Shown piece after piece: positions 10,078 through 20,600 of a stretch of 44,846 bases of DNA; the stretch's first letter is position 1, and each line of letters begins with the position of its first letter. Origin of the DNA: JBHHYR01 sp046757585 (lineage in GTDB: Bacteria; Desulfobacterota; Binatia; HRBIN30). The stretch covers positions 1-44,846 of the forward strand of contig JBHHYR010000008.1 in assembly GCA_046757585.1 (NCBI GenBank). Reading direction: 5' to 3'. The position numbers and the translations under genes were made by a program. The notes under the pieces are model-generated. The model ran no database searches and was not told the DNA's origin. It saw only the letters and a list, made by a program, of their open reading frames with translations.

Positions 10078-10388
10078 CGTTCGCTCCTCCCGAGAAACGC
10101 GTCCCGATACGCTCGCCAGTTACGGTCGATGTCCCGATCGGCAAGCGTCAACGCTTCGGCTCGCTCCAATCGAAGGCCCTCCTTCCGCTTCCGCGTTCGG
10201 GTCTCATACCAGTCACGATGGGCGAAACCATGTGCGGCATCGTAGCGCAAGACTGGCTGCCACTGCGTCTCGATCCGGATCTCAAGCTGCACGGCGAACG
10301 CGACAACCTTGCCGCGCTCGGTCGCGTGCCAGTGCCTCTTTTGTACGCCCTCGCCCAACGGCAGCACCCACTCCACCTCCCTTGCCAC
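10074..10388 (-). CDS. DUF7718-like small protein
   Basis: Up to 104 aa from GTG at 10388. A GTG at 10367 has a better-placed AAGGGAGG and may be the real start, giving 97 aa. Key pattern: V-V-A-F-A-V-Q-L-E near residue 28, W-Q-P-V-L-R-Y-D-A-A-H-G-F-A-H-R-D-W-Y at 43-61, then A-L-T-x-A-D-R-D-I-D-x-N-W near the end. That Y-D-x-A-H-G-F-A-H-R-D signature fits the family I recall as DUF7718 (name by memory). No catalytic assignment is possible. It is the first gene of a two-gene unit with the DUF5647-like gene. Confidence 0.6.
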   Translation of the reverse strand: MAREVEWVLPLGEGVQKRHWHATERGKVVAFAVQLEIRIETQWQPVLRYDAAHGFAHRDWYETRTRKRKEGLRLERAEALTLADRDIDRNWRAYRDAFLGRSER

Positions 10389-10510
10389 ACAGTCCCCATA
10401 CCATAGCTGCCGGCCGACCTGAATGGCCTACAACGCGGCGCCGTGAGCCCGGTGTGGCACGCGCCCGCGGCGAACCGCGGTCGGGAGCCCTCGCTGTGCA
10501 TGCTGGTCCC

Positions 10511-10692
10511 TCCGTGCACTACTCCTGATGACGTATCAGCTATTCTACCCCCCCTTCACGAGCTGTGTGTCAAGTACCGTAAGGCATTCTCATGCGGAGG
10601 TTGCCGCGCATCAGTCACGCTGATCCGGAACCAAGGGCACACACTGCGGTGAACCACAGGCGGCTGGCAGTTCCCGCCGCACGCTCGGCCGG
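10511..10692 (+). repeat. Dispersed repeat, type 1, copy B
   Basis: Starts TCCGTGCACTACTCCTGAT and shares with copy C (from 14353) the blocks TACCGTAAGGC, TTCTCATGCGG-like, GGTTGC and CCCGCCGCACGCTCG. Identity is interrupted by small indels. The copy diverges after about 10692. Confidence 0.55.
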
Positions 10693-11112
10693 CTTGGTGC
10701 GACGACTTCACCGTCGTTGTTGAGCCTTGATCAGGCTCAGGGGGCCTTGCCGCCCTGCGCGCCTGCACAATGCGCCAACTCGGTCCTACGCCGCTCTTTT
10801 CCGGCAACCCTGCAGGGTATCATTGAAAGCTCGTACGAGCGCCTCCTTTCATGCGGCAGGCACGAAGTGCATCAAAAGCACCATCGTCCCGCTAGGCCAC
10901 AGCCCTGCTATCCACCAGCCGCGGTTCGTGAGCGCCTGTTCCAGTGCTCGGCAGCGGGCGGCATGCTCAGCGCCAGCCGATTCCCTATCCGGCCTACTTC
11001 GACGCCGAAAATGCGTCGATAAGCTGATGTGGCGGGTCCGAATCGGGCTGAGCGCTCACAGTTCCGAGCGGTGGCGCTGCTCCGACCCTGATCACTACCT
11101 CGCGGCACAGGC
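10693..11112. other. Non-coding or degraded interval with a possible gene tail
   Basis: On the minus strand a frame open from about 11090 ends at TGA (10851-10849) without any start codon. It reads A-L-E-Q-A-L-T-N-R-G-W-W-I-A-G-L-W-P near its end, which could be the C-terminus of a lost gene; no family is recognised. A perfect 12-bp palindrome, GCTCGTACGAGC, lies at 10829-10840. Nothing else can be assigned. Confidence 0.25.
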
Positions 11113-12498
11113 CTAACATCCGGTGGTGGATGTGGGGCTGTACCCGCCTCGGTTGATCAAGCGGCGCGCAGAGAGAAGGAGCGCCACGGGAAACAACACA
11201 AGCAGCGGGAAAGCAGGTGTCTCTGAGTTCCGCTCCCGTAGTTGACAGCCCCCGTTGCTTCCGGCCTCCGGCCCCCCCTCGGCCAGCAGCACCGACACGT
11301 CGTCCGACGCGGAGTTGGCAGCCACCAGATCCGGGCGGCCGTCGCCGTTGAGATCCCTGATGGCGACACCTCGAGGTCCGTCGCCTGCGGGCAGCCGTCG
11401 CTCCGGCGCGAAGGTGCCGTTGCCCAGGCCGAGCAAGAGCGAGAGATCATTCGAGGCGAAGTTCGCTGTCACCGCATCCAAGAAGCCGTCCCCATTGAGA
11501 TCCGCCAGGGCAAGGCCAGTGGGCTCGATGCCTACCGGAAGCGTCTCGGGTGCGCCGAACGTCCCGTCGCCATGGCCAAGCAGGACGGAGACTCCATCGG
11601 GCTGGTGATTGGCCGTCACGACATCCGGCACGGCGTCGCCGTTCAGATCCCCAACCGCCACCGCCTCCGCGCCCTCGTCGCCGGGGAAGCGCTGCGCGCC
11701 ATCTGCTGGAAAAAGGCGTCGGCGTGCTGCCGCCTCCGCGCCCTCGCCGACGGGGAAGAGCTGCGCGTCCACAAAGCTGCCGTCCCCTACTCCCAACAAG
11801 ACAGCGAGGTCGCCACTCGCCGCCACGATGTCGAGCACGCCGTCGCCGTCGAGATCGGTAACCGCAATGTCTCGCAGATTTCCGGCCGCCCGCACGTCGA
11901 AGTGCTCCCGGTCGCCAAACGTCCCATCGCCGTGGCCAAGCAACACCGAGACGGCGTCATTGAAGCGGAGCGCTGCAACAAGATCAGTGAAGCCGTCACG
12001 GTTCAAATCGGCAATGGCGACCGACAAGGGGCCGCGGCCAGCGAAGAACTCCTGGGGCATCGCAAACACACCCTCACCCTCCCCCAGCAGCACAAACACT
12101 GACGCACAGCTGTTCTCGCAGCCCAGCACCAAGTCGGGGATCCCGTCGCCGTCGAGGTCAGCGACTGCGACCGCACGCAGATCAACGACGAACAACTCGT
12201 TGATACGGATCGAGATGGGCTCTAAGCGGACAAAGGAACCGTCCCCTCGCCCGAGCAGCAGCGACACGTTGCTCGAACCCGCATTCGCCGTGACGATGTC
12301 CGGAAGGCCGTCGCCATTCAGGTCCGCTGCGACCACCCCATGTGGGCCGTCTCCCACTGCGACGCTGCTGACCGGTGACCGGAACTGTAGGTCGCTCGCG
12401 CTAGCTCCCCGCGTGACTGCGATCGCCATGATCGTGCACCCCAGCACAACTCGGAGTCCGTGGCGCCCATCGACGCGTAGGCCTATAAAACAGCTCAC
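11113..12498 (-). CDS. Secreted FG-GAP (VCBS) beta-propeller protein with C-terminal NGGCQ sorting tag
   Basis: 461 aa from GTG at 12498, which overlaps the TGA of the upstream FG-GAP gene (GTGA); an in-frame ATG at 12555 would lie inside that gene. Residues ~1-35 are a signal peptide ending near G-A-S-A-S-D. Seven or so FG-GAP blades follow, each with D-L-N/D-G-D-G-x-x-D-I/L-V (calcium-type loops) and V-S-V-L-L-G-x-G-D-G-T-F. The C-terminus (414-446) has S-N-G-G-C-Q-L, a ~16-residue hydrophobic run and R-R, matching the tag inside the cohesin protein at 2651-2746. An in-frame partial duplication of 69-bp period (11661 versus 11730) adds ~23 residues between blades. Likely surface-displayed; ligand unknown. 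Confidence 0.8.
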   Translation of the reverse strand: MSCFIGLRVDGRHGLRVVLGCTIMAIAVTRGASASDLQFRSPVSSVAVGDGPHGVVAADLNGDGLPDIVTANAGSSNVSLLLGRGDGSFVRLEPISIRINELFVVDLRAVAVADLDGDGIPDLVLGCENSCASVFVLLGEGEGVFAMPQEFFAGRGPLSVAIADLNRDGFTDLVAALRFNDAVSVLLGHGDGTFGDREHFDVRAAGNLRDIAVTDLDGDGVLDIVAASGDLAVLLGVGDGSFVDAQLFPVGEGAEAAARRRLFPADGAQRFPGDEGAEAVAVGDLNGDAVPDVVTANHQPDGVSVLLGHGDGTFGAPETLPVGIEPTGLALADLNGDGFLDAVTANFASNDLSLLLGLGNGTFAPERRLPAGDGPRGVAIRDLNGDGRPDLVAANSASDDVSVLLAEGGPEAGSNGGCQLRERNSETPAFPLLVLFPVALLLSARRLINRGGYSPTSTTGC

Positions 12499-14342
12499 GG
12501 ACCGCCCTGACACTTCGGGGGCGTGGTGTTCATGAATACCTTGTAGCCCGAACACACACCCGTAAACAGGTCCAGGCAGCCGTCGCCGTTAAGGTCCACG
12601 AAGGCGAAATCGTGTGTGCTGACGTGGAATGGTTCGTCCGTTCCGTACGGGTCCGACAGATTTCCGGACCCGTCGTTCTGGAGCAACGCGAAACGCCTTC
12701 CTGACGGGCAACCTGGCGCGTTAACGTCGACGTCCGCGACCCCAACATCTAGATACCCGTTGTCGTCGATGTCGGCCATCTTCACGTTGCCGCCAAGACC
12801 TCCCGTCCGAGCGCTCAGAACGTCGCGCCGCTCGTATGACGAAGGGCCTGTTGCAACATACACAGAATCCGCACTGTCATCGACGACGTAAAAGTCGAGC
12901 TTGCCGTCGTTGTTGAGATCGCCTCCGGTGAACATGTACGGCTGATTGAGATCCAGGATGTCCTCGGCACTAGTCGCCCCATTCCAAGTGAAGTGACCAT
13001 TCCCCGTATTGCGAAGGATGAACACACCGATTCCGTCGCTCGCTGAAAGGATGTTCGGTTTCCACGGAGACACGCTGAACAGGGTCGAGACCTTGACGAT
13101 GTCGTTATCGCACGGGCTGGTGGGGCTTCCGTCGCAGAGCCCTGCGGGGCCGTCGCGATCCACGTCGAGGATCTCGGCCGCCGTGCCGAAGGCAACGTTG
13201 GCCAGCTCGCCGAGGCGGTTCGCTGGCGCTTGGCTCTCGTCCATGAGTCTCCCCGTCGCATCCGCGCCCGTAATCTTGTTGATCAAAAGCACGTCCTTGT
13301 CGGATGGCGCACCGGGATTTGGGTCGCCCTGGCCGCCATCGCCCGACCCGCACACCGTGTCATAGTTCGAGAAGTAGAGATCGACATCCCCATCGTTATC
13401 GACATCGCCGCCGGCGACCGCGCAAAAGCGCTTCCCTTGTACTGAGAAGCTGCCCGTCCCCGATGCCGGTGGCCGCCAGCCATCATCCTGCCGCGTGAAC
13501 CCGGTCCAATTTGTGCAGCGACCTCCTTTGTTCTGGTAAAAGGTGGGAAACTCCTCGCACGTGTTCGCAATCGCCAGATCCGGAGCGTTGCCGCCGTCAA
13601 AGTCGCCCACGAACACGTCGCGAGCATTGGTGTTGAGCAACGGTCCCGCGCTGTCGCCCAACTTCGCGACGGTGCGGTCGACCAGAATCCCGTCCTCGTT
13701 CAGCAACAGCAGGGGAGCACGCGGCCCAAAGGTGGAAAACGGCCGTTTCCGCACCACGATGATGTCCTCATCCCCGTCGTCATCAAAGTCCCCGACAGCG
13801 ATGTCCTTCTCCTCGGGGTCGTCCAGGGGCACACTGCTGAGCTGAAGCCGATCGGCGGTCTCGTCCCGGAAGCTGACCCACGCCAGTGGTCCACCAGGCG
13901 GCAGCGTCCGCCGTGGTAAAGTCACCGCCGGCACGACCTCGCGCGGCGCCAGCCGTTCGAAGTCCACCGCCACCACCGTGATTTCCGGCTCGGCGTCTGG
14001 TGCAATCGAGCTGCTGGTGGCCGGGTCGCTGTAGTCGATCAAGCCGCCGAACCCAACCGGCACACCATCCCGCTCCACGATCAGCGTGCCGGTGTAGACG
14101 GTGAGAAACGCCTGCGCCTTCGCGGGCGTCCAGAGCGGCATCTGGTCGGCGTAGGGGCAGATCCCTGCCGCACGGTGGGCGTTGAAGATCGCCACCAGCG
14201 CGCCAACGTCCTGTGGCGTGGCGCGGCGGGTGGTCCACGTCGTGCCGCGCTGGGCCACCGCCCGCCACGGCCGGCAGAGCACCAGTATGCCCCCGGCAAG
14301 TTGCAGCGCCCGCGCGAGCACCCATCGGCGCGTTGTGTCCAT
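12495..14342 (-). CDS. Exported FG-GAP protein with N-terminal GNAT-like domain
   Basis: 615 aa. The N-terminus T-T-R-R-W-V-L-A followed by a hydrophobic run and A-V-A-Q is Tat-like. Residues ~35-135 resemble the first half of a GNAT acetyltransferase: R-R-A-T-P-Q-D-V-G-A-L-V-A-I-F-N (beta1-alpha1), T-L-I-V-E-R-D-G-V-P-V-G-F-G-G (beta2-beta3) and E-I-T-V-V-A-V-D-F-E-R (beta4). The acetyl-CoA loop (R/Q-x-x-G-x-G) is replaced by L-A-P-R-E-V, so catalysis is doubtful. From ~176 to the end are FG-GAP blades (G-D-F-D-D-D-G-D-E-D-I, G-D-V-D-N-D-G-D-V-D-L, V-D-L-N-G-D-G-C-L-D-L) with several Cys, suggesting disulphides. It lacks the NGGCQ tag. Translation is coupled to the tagged FG-GAP gene through GTGA. 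A decayed relative lies at 8417-8715. Confidence 0.75.
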   Translation of the reverse strand: MDTTRRWVLARALQLAGGILVLCRPWRAVAQRGTTWTTRRATPQDVGALVAIFNAHRAAGICPYADQMPLWTPAKAQAFLTVYTGTLIVERDGVPVGFGGLIDYSDPATSSSIAPDAEPEITVVAVDFERLAPREVVPAVTLPRRTLPPGGPLAWVSFRDETADRLQLSSVPLDDPEEKDIAVGDFDDDGDEDIIVVRKRPFSTFGPRAPLLLLNEDGILVDRTVAKLGDSAGPLLNTNARDVFVGDFDGGNAPDLAIANTCEEFPTFYQNKGGRCTNWTGFTRQDDGWRPPASGTGSFSVQGKRFCAVAGGDVDNDGDVDLYFSNYDTVCGSGDGGQGDPNPGAPSDKDVLLINKITGADATGRLMDESQAPANRLGELANVAFGTAAEILDVDRDGPAGLCDGSPTSPCDNDIVKVSTLFSVSPWKPNILSASDGIGVFILRNTGNGHFTWNGATSAEDILDLNQPYMFTGGDLNNDGKLDFYVVDDSADSVYVATGPSSYERRDVLSARTGGLGGNVKMADIDDNGYLDVGVADVDVNAPGCPSGRRFALLQNDGSGNLSDPYGTDEPFHVSTHDFAFVDLNGDGCLDLFTGVCSGYKVFMNTTPPKCQGGP

Positions 14343-14352
14343 TGTCGCCTCT

Positions 14353-14584
14353 TCCGTGCACTACTCCTGATCGTGTGTTACGTACTCTACCCCTCCCGAA
14401 GTTATGTCAACTACCGTAAGGCGTTTTCATGCGGCGGTTGCGACGGATCAGGCACCCTGATGCGGAGCCGATGCCACACAGCGGCGAACCAGGGGCAGCT
14501 CCCGCCGCACGCTCGACCGAACACGCCGTGGAAAAACGTCTGGCGATGAAACCAACGCAGGTCGCCCAGGAGCTTCCTCTCCCC
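14353..14584 (+). repeat. Dispersed repeat, type 1, copy C (longest)
   Basis: Begins TCCGTGCACTACTCCTGAT, 11 nt upstream of the exported FG-GAP gene start, and carries both the 5' half shared with copy B and the 3' half shared with copy A (8992-9125). The 5' end probably forms the leader or promoter region of the minus-strand gene starting at 14342. Confidence 0.55.
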
Positions 14585-14652
14585 CAGTACCCGGTTGCAC
14601 ACCGCTCGATCCGTCTCATCCTGGCCTTCTCCCGTCCGGCCGAAAGAAGGTG

Positions 14653-14749
14653 GTGCGGATCATCGACGCTCGCCAGATTGAACAGCTCCGCTGAGAGACC
14701 AATCACCCCCGTTGGGCGTCCCGTGTCCAGAGGGTGGAGATGCGGGACA
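14653..14749 (+). repeat. Dispersed ~95-bp repeat, type 2, copy 2
   Basis: Matches 8728-8823 read on the opposite strand, with blocks TCGACGCTCG, CAGATT, ATCACC and GTCCCGTGTCCAGAG. The remainder of the 14585-14880 interval has no gene I can support. Confidence 0.5.
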
Positions 14750-14882
14750 GGCTCCCCTTGGCAAGCGGAGACACGGAGGGGTGTGGCTAGAGGCTAGGCA
14801 GCAAACAACCTGACAACGCAACACAACCTCACAACCTGTCTCGTCCGCCAGCTGGGGCGGCATATGCGGCCTTGAAGCGGCC

Positions 14883-14911
14883 TCGACGTCATCACCGGCC
14901 TTCGGTATAAT
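14883..14911 (+). promoter_or_regulatory. Promoter of parC-parE
   Basis: A perfect TATAAT at 14906-14911 is preceded, with a 17-nt spacer, by TCGACG (14883-14888; four of six bases match the -35 consensus). It lies 75 nt upstream of the parC GTG start and is the only such element in the gap. Confidence 0.55.
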
Positions 14912-14986
14912 CCGTCCGTGGAGGAGCGGATGGGCGGCAGGTGCCCCACGTGCAATCGGGACAAGTACGCAACTAGGACTGTGTAG

Positions 14987-17256
<2,270 letters not shown>

Positions 17257-17260
<4 letters not shown>

Positions 17261-19179
17261 GCATCGAGCCCCGTGCGACCATGAAGAAAAAGTACACGGC
17301 GAAAGACATTACGGTGCTCGAAGGCCTCGAGCCGGTTCGCAAACGCCCCGGCATGTACATTGGGGGCGTCGACAGCGTGGGGCTGCACCACCTCGTCTGG
17401 GAGCTGATCGACAACGCCGTCGACGAAGCGATGAACGGCCACTGCGATACGGTGACGATCACCCTGCACAAGGACGGGCGCACGCTCACCGTGGCCGACA
17501 ACGGCCGCGGCATCCCGGTCGACACGCATCCGAAGTACAAGCGTCCCGCGCTCGAGCTGATTCTCACCACGCTCCATGCCGGGGGCAAGTTCGAGAACCA
17601 GAACTACTACCACTCCGGAGGGCTGCACGGCGTTGGCGCCTCGGTGGTCACCGCCCTCTCTGCGTCGCTCGTCGCCACCATCAAACGCGACGGCCACCGC
17701 TGGGAGCAGGCGTTCGCGCGCGGCGTGGCAGTGCGCAAGCTGAAGAAACTAGGGCCGGCGCGTGGCTCGGGGACCACCATCACCTTCACCCCGGACCCCC
17801 AGATCTTTCCGGATACAACGTTCAAACCCGCCATGATCCGCGAGCGCCTCGAGGTGCGCTCCTACCTGCATCGGGGCCTCACCCTCGTGTTTGAAAACGG
17901 CGTCGACCAGCAGACCGAAACGTTTCGCCACGACCGCGGCATCGCCGAGTATATCGACACGCTCATCGCCGGGGGCGGCAACCAGCGTGTCGCCGATCCG
18001 TTTTATGCCGAACGCACGGACGGCTTCATCGCCGAATGCGCGCTGGCGTGGACTCAAGGCACGGACGAGGGCATTCGGTCTTTCGTAAACGGGATCCCCA
18101 CACCCGCCGGCGGCGCCCACGAAAACGGTTTGCGGGCCGGTTTGACCAAGGCAGTGCGCAACTACCTCGCGATACAGAACCTGATCCCGAAGGGGCTCGC
18201 CGTGGCGGCGGAAGACATTCGCGAAGGGTTGGTAGCCATCCTGAGCATCTACCTCCAACAGCCGCAGTTCCAAGGGCAGACCAAGGAACGGCTCAACAAT
18301 CCGGAAATCACGACACCGATTGACAACTTCATTCGGACCGGCCTGGAGAACTACCTCCTGACCCATCCGAGCCAGGCAAAGGCAATCGCCACCCGCGTGA
18401 TCCTCGCCGCGCGGGCACGCACCGCGTCACGCGCCGCAGCCGACAGCGTCCAGCGCAAGAGTGCCGTATCGCATCGGCTCAATTTGCCGGGCAAGCTCGC
18501 CGACTGCACCTCGACCGACCCGAGCGAAAGCGAACTGTTCATCGTCGAAGGCGACTCCGCGGGTGGCTCGGCCAAGCAAGCCCGCCATCGCGAGTTCCAA
18601 GCCATCCTGCCGCTTCGCGGCAAGGTCCTCAACGCGGAGCAAGCATCGACCAGCAAGGTCCTGTCAAATAAAGAACTCAACGACATCATCTCGGCTCTCG
18701 GATGCGGTGCCGGCAAGAATTTCGATCCAGCCAAACTGCGCTACGGGAAAATCTGCTTGCTGATGGATGCCGACTCCGACGGCCATCACATCTGCACGCT
18801 TCTCCTGACGTTTTTTTATCGCCAGCTGCCCGAGCTGATTCGCCGCGGCAATGTGTTCATCGCCCAACCCCCGCTTTACAAGGTGGAGGTTGGCAAGGAG
18901 GTGCGCTGGGCACTTGATGACGCGGAACGTGACCGCCTGCTCGCCACGGCGAACGGGAAAGCCGTCACCGTGCAGCGTTTCAAGGGACTCGGCGAGATGA
19001 ACCCCCCTACCCTCCAGCAGACCACCCTTGACCCGGCGCATCGGCGGCTGCTGCGTGTCGAGGTACGCAATGAGCAAGCAACGGGAGCGACGATCCAGAC
19101 GCTGATGGGCAAAGAGGTCGAACCACGCTTCCGCTTCATCATGGAGCACGCGCCAAAGGTCGAGGACGTCGATGTGTGA
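17257..19179 (+). CDS. parE: DNA topoisomerase IV subunit B (ParE)
   Basis: 640 aa, start overlapping the parC stop (ATGA). The GHKL ATPase domain shows R-K-R-P-G-M-Y-I-G, E-L-I-D-N-A-V-D-E-A (Mg-binding N53), D-N-G-R-G-I-P and G-G-L-H-G-V-G-A-S. The transducer domain (~230-400) follows. The Toprim domain has E431-G-D-S-A-G-G-S and the acidic pair D504-x-D506 in M-D-A-D-S-D-G-H-H-I. The C-terminal R-F-K-G-L-G-E-M-N motif is intact. Length fits ParE/GyrB without the proteobacterial GyrB insert. A second in-frame ATG (codon 9) is an alternative start. Pairing with ParC supports the topoisomerase IV assignment over gyrase. Confidence 0.9.
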
Positions 19180-19311
19180 GCGGCGGCCCACAGTCGGCGG
19201 CCCGCAGCGGCGGCACACCATCCGACCTTGCGTACACCAGGCGTGTGGGGCATAAGACCGCAGCGAAACTTCCACCCTTGAGCGCTGGCGGGGGGCGCGA
19301 GCGGAGCGGAT

Positions 19312-20277
19312 ATGCCTGAGTTCACGCACAGACACGTTGAAGCGAACGGGATCAGGATGCACGTGGTCGAGGCCGGCCAGGGCTTCCCGGTGCTCCTGTG
19401 TCATGGGTTCCCGGAGATCTGGTATTCGTGGCGCCATCAGCTGCGCGCGCTGGCGGCCGCCGGGTTCCGCGCGATCGCGCCAGACCAGCGCGGCTACGGC
19501 GAGAGCGATGCCCCGGAGCCGATCGATGCCTATACGATCCACCACCTCGTTGGTGACCTCACCGGGTTGCTCGATGCCTTGGACATCGAGCAGGCAGCGA
19601 TCGTCGGGCATGACTGGGGCGGGCTGGTCGTGTGGCAGATGGCGCTGCTCGCGGCGCAGCGGGTCGCCGCAGTCGCCGGCGTCAACACCCCGTTTTTCCC
19701 GCGCCTAGCCATGCGACCGACGGCATTGATGCGCGCCGCCGCCAAAGGCAACTTCCATTACATCCTGTATTTCCAGGAGCCGGGGGTCGCCGAAGCCGAG
19801 CTGGAGCGCGACGTGCGCCGGACGTTACGTGGCCTGTTCCAGGATATTCCGCGCGAGATCGTGCAAGCGAGCAGACAGCGGCCGCCGGGCGTCCTGGGTC
19901 CCGACCAAGGAGGCCTCCTGGACCGGCTGCCGGATACTCCGCACGGGAGCTTTCTGACGGCCGAGGACTTCGACGTGTTCGTCCGTGCGTTCGAACGCAC
20001 CGGCTTCCGCGGCGGCTTGAACTGGTATCGCAACTTCGACCGCAACTGGGAGTTGACCGCCTACCTATCGGGCGCCAAAGTGACCCAGCCGGCGTTGATG
20101 ATTACGGCGGAACACGATCCCGTGCTGCGCCCGGAAATGGCCGACGGCATGTCGCTGTGGGTGCCTACTTTGCGCGACACGGTCCTCATCAAGGGCTGCG
20201 GCCACTGGACGCAGCAAGAAAAGCCAGCCGCGGTGAACGCAGCACTGATCGATTTTCTGAAAACGGTGCAGCCCTGA
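19312..20277 (+). CDS. Alpha/beta hydrolase, soluble epoxide hydrolase-like
   Basis: 321 aa, about the family length. It has the oxyanion motif H-G-F-P (31-34) with W-Y-S-W-R after it, nucleophile D101 in G-H-D-W-G-G, the catalytic acid around D269 (A-E-H-D-P-V) and the base around H298 (G-C-G-H-W). Lid tyrosines near 150 and 239 (N-F-H-Y and N-W-Y-R-N) match the epoxide-activating pair of soluble epoxide hydrolases. The related haloalkane dehalogenases lack that Tyr pair. The reaction would be epoxide hydrolysis to a vicinal diol in the cytoplasm, with unknown substrate. GGAG lies 5 nt before the ATG. It stands alone between parE and the efflux operon. Confidence 0.85.
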   Translation: MPEFTHRHVEANGIRMHVVEAGQGFPVLLCHGFPEIWYSWRHQLRALAAAGFRAIAPDQRGYGESDAPEPIDAYTIHHLVGDLTGLLDALDIEQAAIVGHDWGGLVVWQMALLAAQRVAAVAGVNTPFFPRLAMRPTALMRAAAKGNFHYILYFQEPGVAEAELERDVRRTLRGLFQDIPREIVQASRQRPPGVLGPDQGGLLDRLPDTPHGSFLTAEDFDVFVRAFERTGFRGGLNWYRNFDRNWELTAYLSGAKVTQPALMITAEHDPVLRPEMADGMSLWVPTLRDTVLIKGCGHWTQQEKPAAVNAALIDFLKTVQP

Positions 20278-20600
20278 GCGGCGCGAACGTTTTCGCGGCG
20301 GCAACCGCATCTGAGCGGCTGCAGTCGAGATCAGCGCCCCGATTGTGCGCAAGTCAACGGAGCGCTGGCGGTCACTCGCGAAGGGATACGGTGCTGCTCT
20401 TCTTGACGCCGATGCCGCAGGCCAGCCTCGGCGCACTACGGTAAAACTCCTCCACCAGTGGCGTAGGGGGAAGCTAAACGGAAATTTAGGCTCCGTTCAT
20501 CCTGGGTTCAGGCGGTTCCCGCTAGTCTGTACGGGTGATCCGGTACACTGGGAGCTGCTCGCATCACTGGTCCCCCCATTGCCGCAGCAGCGCTGCACGC
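20278..20600 (+). promoter_or_regulatory. Upstream region of the RND efflux operon with direct repeats
   Basis: No gene is seen here. GTTCA at 20495, GTTCA at 20506 and GTTCC at 20515 form direct repeats 9-11 bp apart, the spacing expected for OmpR-family dimers, and could be bound by the response regulator encoded in the operon. Just upstream, AACGGA and TCCGTT (about 20478-20497) form an inverted repeat. No clear -35/-10 pair is convincing. Site assignment is inference. Confidence 0.3.

Noticed and set aside
11242..12535. Long plus-strand frames opposite the tagged FG-GAP gene
   Set aside because: They are antisense shadows; the minus strand encodes clear FG-GAP repeats with a signal peptide and tag.
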